The notes beneath the pieces are model-generated. The model was given only the letters and a program-made list of their open reading frames with translations. It was not told the DNA's origin and did not search any database. Shown here in pieces: positions 5,425 to 11,055 of a DNA stretch of 13,264 nucleotides. Every line of letters begins with the position of its first letter. Position 1 is the first letter of the stretch. Source of the stretch: JACOZM01 sp035289385 (GTDB lineage: Archaea > Nanobdellota > Nanobdellia > Woesearchaeales > GW2011-AR9); assembly GCA_035289385.1 (NCBI GenBank), contig DATDXI010000015.1, positions 1-13,264 on the forward strand, given 5' to 3'. A program made the position numbers and the translations under genes.

Positions 5425-6375
5425 TCATTCGACGATAGGCTGCACGTCCTGCCCAAAGATCTTGCTGCTCTCTTTACAATAGGCAGCAATACTTTCCTTG
5501 AACCAGGGATGATTTGCCTTCTGGATCTTTCCAATTAGATAATAACCTATTGCCATCATCGCAGCATAATCGGCTGTAGGGGGAAGAGGGATAGCCAGGC
5601 GATGCTTTCCCCACTGAGTATTATCATAGCCAAAGCTTATGAACAATTCATCTGGTCGAGAAACAACAGTCGTAGCATGCTTCATAAATTCAGGAGTAGA
5701 GATAGTATAAGCTATCTTCCTGCCAAATAGTTCCACAAACTTCTTGTCCAGCATCTCTTTTATCTCCAGAAATTGAGGGGGGATTATTACGCAGAACGCG
5801 CCATAACTGCTAAAGTCCGGCAAAGCGATGGAATCAATAGTTGTGGTGATAAAGTCAAGGATCTTTTTAGGATCTTCTCGTGTTTTTGCCAGGATCATAG
5901 ACATATACGTTGAAACGTTATAGGTATAGGGCTCTCTATTTTTGGGAAAGACAAGAATCTGTTTTGGAGAAAGAGATCTTGCTGCTATTGAGTTTGGATT
6001 ATTGGTCAGTAAATAGAAGGGCTTATCCCATTGTTGGACATTCTTCGCAATACCTGGAGCATGTTTTCCCCCTGATGCTGAAATCAAGATAACACCGTCG
6101 ATATCTTTGATCTTTTCTAATTTCTCAACATAAGAGGATTCATCGGCAAAGACCGCATCACAATCATGAAAGAGAATTTTTCCAGTAGCAGCGGCATTGC
6201 CAGAACCGATGACTAACGGTCGCTTATAAGAAGGAAAATGAGAGGAGGGTAGTTTCTGTGCAGACAGCGCCTCGAGTGAAGCTACCACACAAACATCGAG
6301 ATCAGGCAGATCGGTAATCGTAAACGTCTGCATAATAGGTACATGATCCGTTCCTAAAGAGGTTTTCTGTTTCAA
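5425..6375 (-). CDS. SIS-domain sugar-phosphate isomerase-like protein
   Basis: This 316-residue cytoplasmic protein has the layout of two-SIS-domain aldose-ketose isomerases. The first SIS domain begins with VIGSGNAAATGKIL (55-68), followed by the phosphosugar loop LISASGGKHAPGIAK (97-111) and REPYTYNVSTYMSMIL (147-162), which matches the E...STY pattern of the family. A second domain follows from about residue 190, with EFMKHATTVV (229-238) at the place where GlmS/FrlB-type proteins carry an E..KH or E..HG catalytic segment. Archaeal bifunctional phosphoglucose/phosphomannose isomerase is the same size and fold and is the main alternative; I cannot choose by eye. The TTG start at 6375 is favoured because GGGGG lies 6 nt upstream and an in-frame TGA immediately precedes it; the first ATG (residue 15) has no ribosome binding site. 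It lies 65 nt after the transketolase gene, consistent with a sugar-phosphate role. Confidence 0.8.
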   Translation of the reverse strand: MKQKTSLGTDHVPIMQTFTITDLPDLDVCVVASLEALSAQKLPSSHFPSYKRPLVIGSGNAAATGKILFHDCDAVFADESSYVEKLEKIKDIDGVILISASGGKHAPGIAKNVQQWDKPFYLLTNNPNSIAARSLSPKQILVFPKNREPYTYNVSTYMSMILAKTREDPKKILDFITTTIDSIALPDFSSYGAFCVIIPPQFLEIKEMLDKKFVELFGRKIAYTISTPEFMKHATTVVSRPDELFISFGYDNTQWGKHRLAIPLPPTADYAAMMAIGYYLIGKIQKANHPWFKESIAAYCKESSKIFGQDVQPIVE

Positions 6376-6388
6376 TCAACACCCCCTT
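6376..6388 (-). promoter_or_regulatory. Ribosome binding site fixing a TTG start for the SIS gene
   Basis: On the minus strand AAGGGGGTGTTGA precedes TTG 6375, with the G-run 6 nt from the start codon. The last three bases are an in-frame TGA, so no longer protein is possible. The core is GGGGG rather than GGAGG; the CopA gene has the same AAGGGGGT block. Confidence 0.6.
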
Positions 6389-6403
6389 AAAACAGCTGCC
6401 AGA

Positions 6404-6439
6404 ATGAATGCTCGCATGAATGCTCGTATGAATGTTTGG
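6404..6439. repeat. Three tandem 12-bp units between transketolase and SIS genes
   Basis: ATGAATGCTCGC, ATGAATGCTCGT and ATGAATGTTTGG lie head to tail; the first two differ at one base, the third at three or four. They fill most of the short gap, ending 1 nt before the transketolase stop codon, and form no strong hairpin. This could be replication slippage or a spacer element affecting the downstream gene. Confidence 0.8.
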
Positions 6440-6440
6440 T

Positions 6441-8369
6441 TCATGAGAGGACCGCCTTTATTCTCTTAACAATACTCTGGGGGTCAAGATGCTGGTGAGG
6501 AATATGCTCCCAAATCCCGCCTTGCCCGGGACGGACAGCAGCGAGATGCAAGAACCTAGGCGTTAACCCTTTCTGCAGTAATGCTTTTGCATACCTATTA
6601 CCAAAACCGGATTTTTCATTCTGAGATTCTACGAAAACAACGAGAGAAGAAGAGCCTACTTTCTTCAGCATCTCTTCGTCTATTGATGTTAATGTAGGAG
6701 TGTTAACCAGCCCAACATTAAATCCTTGTTCTCGCAGCTGTTCAACAGCATCAAGACATCGGTACAGCATCTCACCATAGGTCACGATGTATCCCTCTTT
6801 TCCTTCCCGGATAAGGTCAGCTTTGCCAGGAACAAACGTGTATTTTTCAAATAGTTTCTTCCCTTTTTTATCCAAGATAAAAGGAGTATCTGATCTTGTA
6901 GAGATGATAAAACGCAACCCTTCATCAGAATAGATCTTTTTGACGATAGCTTCCATCTGCAAGGCATCGGCAGGAAAATACATCTTGATCGTACTTTCTT
7001 CAGGAAGATGACAATCGATAAAGCTGAGGTTGATGCCATAATGACAAGTATTGTCAGCGATCCAATCGATGCCAGCATGAGAAAAATGACAGAGGACATT
7101 CCTCTTATTCAGCGCTGCCATCTGGATCTCGGAAATGATCATCTCGCTGCCAAAGACACTAAACGTAGCAAACACACCCTGGCAGTCTTTTTTTGACCCA
7201 AATCCTGCTGCCCGCAAAAATAAGCCACGCTCCATGACTCCGCCTGAAACATAATTCTCTGGAAACTGCTCTTGAACTGCAGCAATACCGGTCGATCCGC
7301 CGAGATCAGCGCTGTACACATGAATCTTTTTTCTTCCGCTGCTTCCCGCTTTTTTCATCATTTCTGCAAGAGTACTGCCAAATGTTTTCCTGCATGACCC
7401 CCATTCTGAAGAGCTGCCACGATAAGATTGGGGATCAGCAGCCTTGACAGGATCAGAAACTTTTTCTGCCGATAAAATAATCTTGGCAGCTTGGAGATAT
7501 CCTCTTTGTTGTAAGTATTCTGCAGCTACTCCTGCTGGAACAGCATCATGAGCTTTTATCTGACCGGCAATCTCCGGTATTCCATGTGCTATTTCCCGGC
7601 GATGGACGATGGCAACTGGGCCATGACCATCAAGCAATGCTGTTCGTATCACTGCATAGAGCTGATCTAAATCCTCATCCTTGGTGGTGGATATTGCTGT
7701 TACTTTTAGACCATGACCACTTAAGGTCTTCGCGATGTCAAAGCCTGGAAGATAGGTATGTGGATGACCTTCGATAGTAACATTGTTATCATCAATAATG
7801 AGAACTACAGGAAGCTTGGCAGCAACAGCCTGACGAGCCGCTTCAGCATCATTCCCTTCTTGTTGAGACCCATCGCTGCCAAAGAGAATTACTTTCTGCT
7901 GTGTTCTCTCGGCAAGACCATTGACATCTCCCCAAAGATGACCAAGCCTTCCTGATGAAAAATCAATCCCTTTCTTTTGATCAAGTTCAGGATGTCCAGG
8001 TAATCCGGAAAGGTATTCACGGTAATGAAGCAAGTCATCAAGCTTCATACCTTTCTTATGATCTAAGGCGGCAAATAAGTATTGTAACGCTACTCGATGC
8101 CCAGCTTCATCGAATAAGACGGGATAAATGCTGGAAGAGCCTTTCATGAACGCTCTGACGATGAGCGCTTCTGGAACGATGTCATACGCTCCTCCAGTAT
8201 GACCAGAGACCCCTTTAGCGGAAGCTAGTCCGGTAAAGAAAACGATGATATCTCTGCATATATGGATATTCTCCTTCAGCTGCTGTTTCTGCTGTGGAGA
8301 AAGTATTTTGGAGGATAAACTGAAAGTTAAATCTCGATAATTGCTTAATGGAATAGGAAATGACACCAT
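6441..8369 (-). CDS. tkt: Transketolase (single-chain, divergent)
   Basis: This 642-residue protein is a full-length transketolase, the thiamine-diphosphate enzyme that moves two-carbon units between sugar phosphates. Visible elements in order: SGHTGG (H57), AGH (H91), SGLPGHPE (121-128), SSGRLGH (138-144), the TPP/Mg motif G-S-D166-G-S followed by IIDDNNVTIEG (191-201), KAHDAVP (H274), SADLGGS (353-359), catalytic Glu380 in VMERGLFLRAAGF, the pyrimidine domain with HFSHAGI (428-434), and TRSDTPF (491-497). Many archaea split the enzyme into two genes; here it is one chain. Some positions are unusual: the common GxDGxTH segment reads ADNTCH (438-443) and KGKG after the first domain is missing. 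It could therefore be a transketolase with altered specificity, or a related ketolase. A TATA box at 8434-8441 and GAGGTC 9-11 nt before ATG 8369 support the start. It probably leads the four-gene run down to 2020. Confidence 0.92.
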   Translation of the reverse strand: MVSFPIPLSNYRDLTFSLSSKILSPQQKQQLKENIHICRDIIVFFTGLASAKGVSGHTGGAYDIVPEALIVRAFMKGSSSIYPVLFDEAGHRVALQYLFAALDHKKGMKLDDLLHYREYLSGLPGHPELDQKKGIDFSSGRLGHLWGDVNGLAERTQQKVILFGSDGSQQEGNDAEAARQAVAAKLPVVLIIDDNNVTIEGHPHTYLPGFDIAKTLSGHGLKVTAISTTKDEDLDQLYAVIRTALLDGHGPVAIVHRREIAHGIPEIAGQIKAHDAVPAGVAAEYLQQRGYLQAAKIILSAEKVSDPVKAADPQSYRGSSSEWGSCRKTFGSTLAEMMKKAGSSGRKKIHVYSADLGGSTGIAAVQEQFPENYVSGGVMERGLFLRAAGFGSKKDCQGVFATFSVFGSEMIISEIQMAALNKRNVLCHFSHAGIDWIADNTCHYGINLSFIDCHLPEESTIKMYFPADALQMEAIVKKIYSDEGLRFIISTRSDTPFILDKKGKKLFEKYTFVPGKADLIREGKEGYIVTYGEMLYRCLDAVEQLREQGFNVGLVNTPTLTSIDEEMLKKVGSSSLVVFVESQNEKSGFGNRYAKALLQKGLTPRFLHLAAVRPGQGGIWEHIPHQHLDPQSIVKRIKAVLS

Positions 8370-8433
8370 CTCGATCTAGACCTCGTGAATCTCTGCCTGC
8401 CAGATATTCTTAGAGAGAATCATAGCCCAGCAG

Positions 8434-8441
8434 TTTAAAAA
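8434..8441 (-). promoter_or_regulatory. TATA box for the transketolase run
   Basis: TTTTTAAA on the minus strand lies about 68 bp before the start codon. A transcript starting 25 bp downstream would carry a leader of about 43 nt containing the GAGGTC ribosome binding site, so this gene would be led rather than leaderless. It lies in the 147-bp gap between the transketolase and lipoprotein genes; the rest of that gap is the upstream gene's terminator and AT-rich sequence. Confidence 0.5.
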
Positions 8442-8490
8442 GATTGTGTTTGAGAAAACTGGTAAAAAAAGTACCAAACAAGTACGGAAA

Positions 8491-8514
8491 GATAAAAAGA
8501 TAAAAAAAATAAAG
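8491..8514 (-). terminator. Poly-T terminator after the lipoprotein gene
   Basis: Directly after the TAA stop, the minus strand has several T-runs in a row, including one of eight, separated by single A or ATC. This is the usual form of an archaeal intrinsic terminator. It separates the lipoprotein gene from the transketolase promoter. Confidence 0.65.
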
Positions 8515-8516
8515 AA

Positions 8517-8942
8517 TTACTGTATCGTTGCTGTTCCCCTTACACCATAACCGATCGTCCAGAACTGGTATACTCCTGGCTCTTTAAACACATGGGTATA
8601 AGAAGCTCCTGGCTCAGTAAGATCGCTGTTCTCAAATTTCCTGCTGCCGTCTTTCACAAAAGTCATGGAGAACGTTTTTGCGTCATCATTCACAAATACG
8701 ACTTCCTGCCCGACACTTGCAGTAAATTCGCTGGGGTCAAACCCTTGCTTCCCTAATACATGGACTTCTACTGCCGCTCCATTTGGTCGAGGGAGGATAG
8801 ATGGACCATCATCACTATCCTCTTCTCCTAAAACAGGAGGAGAGCTTGGCTGTGCTCTTTCTTCTACCGCTGCTTCCGGAGCTGATGTGCATCCTAAAAG
8901 AAAGGCTAGAACACTCATGATTATCAATACTTGTTTTATCAT
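8517..8942 (-). CDS. Cupredoxin-like lipoprotein lacking the usual copper ligands
   Basis: This 141-residue protein has a lipoprotein signal (KQVLIIMSVLAFLLGC, lipobox Cys18), then an acidic, proline-rich linker (about 19-55), then a cupredoxin-like beta domain (about 57-141) with QGFDPSEFTASVGQEVVFVN, a Y-x-H-V-F strand at 115-119 and a final GVYQFW...VRGTATI. It should sit lipid-anchored outside the cell membrane. In copper-binding relatives the end reads about Y-x-C-x2-H-x2-M-x-G; here the aligned positions are W128, G131 and V134, and the first His is replaced by F91. So the fold appears kept but all four type 1 copper ligands seem lost (inference from motif alignment). Start ATG 8942 has GAGGTG 5 nt upstream. 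A 12-bp direct repeat lies just before that site. It may bind another ligand, or act as a structural or protein-binding module. Confidence 0.85.
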   Translation of the reverse strand: MIKQVLIIMSVLAFLLGCTSAPEAAVEERAQPSSPPVLGEEDSDDGPSILPRPNGAAVEVHVLGKQGFDPSEFTASVGQEVVFVNDDAKTFSMTFVKDGSRKFENSDLTEPGASYTHVFKEPGVYQFWTIGYGVRGTATIQ

Positions 8943-8952
8943 TATCGCACCT

Positions 8953-8978
8953 CTTTTGTTATTTAACTTTTGTTATTT
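8953..8978 (-). repeat. Exact 12-bp tandem direct repeat in the lipoprotein promoter
   Basis: CTTTTGTTATTT occurs at 8953-8964 and again at 8967-8978, a period of 14 bp. The first copy abuts the ribosome binding site of the lipoprotein gene and the second overlaps the stretch where a TATA box would be expected (a TTAAAAATA-like sequence at 8974-8982 on the minus strand). It could be a tandem operator, or low-complexity AT-rich sequence. Confidence 0.7.
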
Positions 8979-9030
8979 TTAATGGTTAAAAGTGGTTGCC
9001 CACTAATCATACAAACCTAAACTCGCACTC

Positions 9031-9039
9031 AAAAAAAAA
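9031..9039 (-). terminator. Poly-T terminator after the zinc-ribbon gene
   Basis: On the minus strand a run of nine T begins about 20 nt after the TAA stop of the zinc-ribbon gene, preceded by T-rich sequence. No hairpin is needed for archaeal termination. Confidence 0.6.
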
Positions 9040-9058
9040 GGAAATAGAAAAGGAAAGA

Positions 9059-9217
9059 TTATTTCTTTCCCATAATCCTGAACATGGTCGTTCCACATTT
9101 AGGGCATTTTCCTTTCATCGCTTTTCTGACTGTGCCCCCTTTACCCTTCATGGTAACTTCCTTACCATCTTTCATCTGCTGTTTAGCTTTACACTTGACA
9201 CAATATGCTTCAACCAT
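9059..9217 (-). CDS. DUF5679-type C4 zinc-ribbon protein
   Basis: This 52-residue gene is too short for most gene callers. The protein begins MVEAYCVKCKAK and ends GKCPKCGTTMFRIMGK; the two CxxC pairs (C6, C9 and C38, C41) should hold one zinc ion, with a basic Lys- and Met-containing segment between. The start, spacing and FRI..K ending match DUF5679 proteins as I remember them; their function is not known, though nucleic-acid or ribosome binding is plausible for such basic ribbons. ATG 9217 is preceded on the minus strand by GGAGGAGAGG, one of the strongest ribosome binding sites in the window, ending 4 nt before the start. A T9 run follows it. It lies between the copper genes and the lipoprotein gene, and probably has its own promoter. 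Confidence 0.88.
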   Translation of the reverse strand: MVEAYCVKCKAKQQMKDGKEVTMKGKGGTVRKAMKGKCPKCGTTMFRIMGKK

Positions 9218-9280
9218 TTTACCTCTCCTCCACTTTTTTTTTCAAGAACGCAATGGACCTTAATACTCCCTTTGATCTTG

Positions 9281-9290
9281 ATTTAAAGCT
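9281..9290 (-). promoter_or_regulatory. Candidate TATA box for the zinc-ribbon gene
   Basis: GCTTTAAATC... on the minus strand (AGCTTTAAAT) lies about 68 bp before ATG 9217, giving a leader of about 43 nt that includes the ribosome binding site. A second AT-rich box, CTTTAAAAG, is at 9306-9314, so the true start is uncertain. These are in the 208-bp gap 9218-9425, the longest non-coding stretch in the window. I see no tRNA in it; its far end holds the copper module's T-run. Confidence 0.4.
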
Positions 9291-9389
9291 ATAATACCGT
9301 TTTCGCTTTTAAAGTTTTCGAAGGAAGAGAGGCGTTCTGAAGCAACTTGAAAGTAACACTTGCTCTATCTTTTAATACCTCATGATAAG

Positions 9390-9395
9390 AAAAAA
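9390..9395 (-). terminator. Poly-T terminator of the copper module
   Basis: On the minus strand the sequence CCCTTTTTTCTT follows the CopZ-like stop codon by about 30 nt. It would end the CopA to CopZ transcript before the zinc-ribbon promoter region. Confidence 0.5.
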
Positions 9396-9425
9396 GGGAC
9401 TTAATACGGCAAGAAATTAGGAACA

Positions 9426-9629
9426 TCAAACAACCTTGTATTCCCCTACACTTTCAATCTCTTTCTTCAATCCCTTCATATCGGCAGTGGCGTCATGCTC
9501 CACAACAAGCTTGCCGCTCTTAAAATCCAGGCTTGCAGAATGCACTCCTTTCGTTTCAGAACAGACATCTTCAATCAGCATCTTGCAAGATGTGCAATGG
9601 GTTCCCTGAACGGTAAAAGTTGTTTTCAT
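9426..9629 (-). CDS. copZ: CopZ-like heavy-metal-associated (HMA) copper chaperone
   Basis: This 67-residue protein is a single HMA domain (ferredoxin-like fold) that would carry Cu(I) in the cytoplasm and deliver it to HMA domains of the neighbouring transporters. The metal site is H11-C12-T-S-C15 near the N-terminus. In most relatives the motif starts GMxCxxC; here the Met is Thr10, an uncommon change in the metal-binding loop. Residues after the site (VCSETKGVHSASLDFKSGKLVVEHD) keep the usual helix-turn-strand pattern. It is the last gene of the module: its ATG shares one base with the TGA of the HMA-SafE-cupredoxin gene, and a near-perfect ribosome binding site lies inside that gene's end. 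Confidence 0.9.
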   Translation of the reverse strand: MKTTFTVQGTHCTSCKMLIEDVCSETKGVHSASLDFKSGKLVVEHDATADMKGLKKEIESVGEYKVV

Positions 9630-11014
9630 CAGATCACCTCAAATGTTCCTGGCCCGGCCATACCCATAGAACAACTGAACGTGATTCTTCCGGCTTGAGT
9701 GGGAGTAAAGGTTACACTAGTTATCCTATCACTAAGAAGCCGTTCTGAAATTCCAAGGGCAGGAGCAGCGATAACTTTAGCGCATCCCGTTGCCTTCCTG
9801 CCATCGATATTCCATTGCACAGGAACTCCTTTCTGCAGCTGAAATGAATCAGGATAGTAATCTAAGCCACGGACTTCCATATTGATCGTTTGAATTTGGC
9901 CATCAATAACATCTGCTGCAGGGCCGTCCAATGCTGCGCTATTGCTGTCTCCTAACTGGATAAGGGTCAAACCGCTAGGCATAGCTAAGGCACCCAAGAT
10001 GATGACCAAGACAGCGGAAAAGGTGGTGAAATAGCGCTGAGCATTTCCTTTGGCAAAACTGGTGAAAGCGCCGATACCTGCTAATGCGGGCAAGGTTCCT
10101 AATGAAAAAGCTAACATCGTCAAAGCGCCGGTAACCATATTTCCTGTTCCCAAGACGTACAACTGTAAGGCTTGAGTGAAGCCACAGGGCAAGAAAAATG
10201 TCGATCCGCCAAAGAGGAAAGATGATAGCCTGCTCGGCTCAGATTGTTCACCATTGCTAGATGCATCATAAATCCTATGGGCGATAAACTTGGGCATCTT
10301 CACCTGGATCTTATTTAACCAAGGGAAAATCTGTAAAAGTTGCATACCGATGATGATCATCAAGACACCGGCAAGAATAGTAATCATCCCATTTACTTGA
10401 GAGGAAATGCTGATGACTGATCCTAAGGCGCCGATAGCCCCTCCCAACACAGTGTACGAGATTATTCTTCCAACGTTAAAAGAGAGGTGATGTTTGAACT
10501 TCTGCGCTCCGGTAAGGTTAGGATGCGCCTCATTATATTTCTGAGAAATAGCCAGGAGTAACCCACCAGCGACGGCTAAACACGTGGAGGTAGCTGCCAC
10601 CAAGCCGATCAGGAAGACAAAGCCATAACTCATATTATCCGTAACGCCTATCCCTTTCGGCAAGATATCAAATTGGCGCAAGAGAAGGTAGGCTCCAACC
10701 AGGGCAATAAAGACGGCACCGATCTCTTTGTATTTTGAGGAATTGGCAACGATGAAAGGTGTTTTTAGAACATGCTCAGGGGAGGCATTGCTAGAGGAAA
10801 CTGAGGGAAGTTCAGAAAGCGAATACCCCTTCTCGGCAACCGCTGCCTGAAGTTGGTCCAGCTGAACCGCATCATCGCAATGGACAATAGCTTTCTCTTT
10901 TGCCCTACTGACTTGAACATTATGGACGCCGGGCACCTTTTTCAGACCGCGCTCAATAAGCACTTCACAGCTCGAGCAGGTCATCCCGGAAACTTGAAGA
11001 TCTACTTTTTTCAT
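9629..11014 (-). CDS. HMA-SafE/DsbD-like-cupredoxin fusion membrane protein
   Basis: This 461-residue protein joins three copper-related modules. Residues 1-66 are an HMA domain with G10-M-T-C13-S-S-C16. Residues about 97-350 contain about seven hydrophobic helices (97-113, 130-155, 178-202, 207-230, 264-289, 293-318, 330-350) of the SafE/DsbD-transmembrane type, with paired cysteines C145 (STCLAVAGG) and C277 (LPCGFTQAL) at the start of matching helices. Residues about 374-461 form a cupredoxin domain ending FSCSMGMAGPGTFEV, with C411, C448, M450 and M452 as possible ligands. An odd number of helices places the HMA inside and the cupredoxin outside, suited to passing copper or electrons across the membrane (inference). 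Similar fusions are annotated as sulfite exporter TauE/SafE family proteins. GGTGA is 4 nt before ATG 11014; it lies 41 nt after CopA. Confidence 0.9.
   Translation of the reverse strand: MKKVDLQVSGMTCSSCEVLIERGLKKVPGVHNVQVSRAKEKAIVHCDDAVQLDQLQAAVAEKGYSLSELPSVSSSNASPEHVLKTPFIVANSSKYKEIGAVFIALVGAYLLLRQFDILPKGIGVTDNMSYGFVFLIGLVAATSTCLAVAGGLLLAISQKYNEAHPNLTGAQKFKHHLSFNVGRIISYTVLGGAIGALGSVISISSQVNGMITILAGVLMIIIGMQLLQIFPWLNKIQVKMPKFIAHRIYDASSNGEQSEPSRLSSFLFGGSTFFLPCGFTQALQLYVLGTGNMVTGALTMLAFSLGTLPALAGIGAFTSFAKGNAQRYFTTFSAVLVIILGALAMPSGLTLIQLGDSNSAALDGPAADVIDGQIQTINMEVRGLDYYPDSFQLQKGVPVQWNIDGRKATGCAKVIAAPALGISERLLSDRITSVTFTPTQAGRITFSCSMGMAGPGTFEVI
9632..9640 (-). promoter_or_regulatory. Extended Shine-Dalgarno for the CopZ-like gene
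   Basis: GAGGTGATC on the minus strand is complementary over nine bases to the conserved 3' tail of 16S rRNA (GATCACCTC). Its GAGG core is 7 nt before the ATG at 9629. It is inside the 3' end of the preceding gene, so it gives strong reinitiation at the TGATG overlap and could raise chaperone output above that of the membrane protein. Confidence 0.75.
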
Positions 11015-11055
11015 GTTGTCACCTTTGTTGATTTTATTCTTTTAGGAGTGGAAGA

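Noticed and set aside
8460..8476. TGGTA, seven bases, TACCA: a small hairpin between the lipoprotein and transketolase genes.
   Set aside because: The stem is only five base pairs with A-T content and lies upstream of a T-run pattern that needs no hairpin in archaea.
8996..9286. A 96-codon open frame on the plus strand in the region between the copper module and the lipoprotein gene.
   Set aside because: It is antisense to the zinc-ribbon gene, which has a recognisable family, two CxxC pairs and a strong ribosome binding site. The plus-strand protein is low in quality, Phe- and Ser-rich, with no motif.
9340..9370. Possible hairpin (AGCAA ... TTGCT arms) in the 208-bp gap, considered as a small RNA or tRNA remnant.
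   Set aside because: Five-base arms with a 15-base loop and no T-loop or acceptor-stem signature; not enough for an RNA gene.
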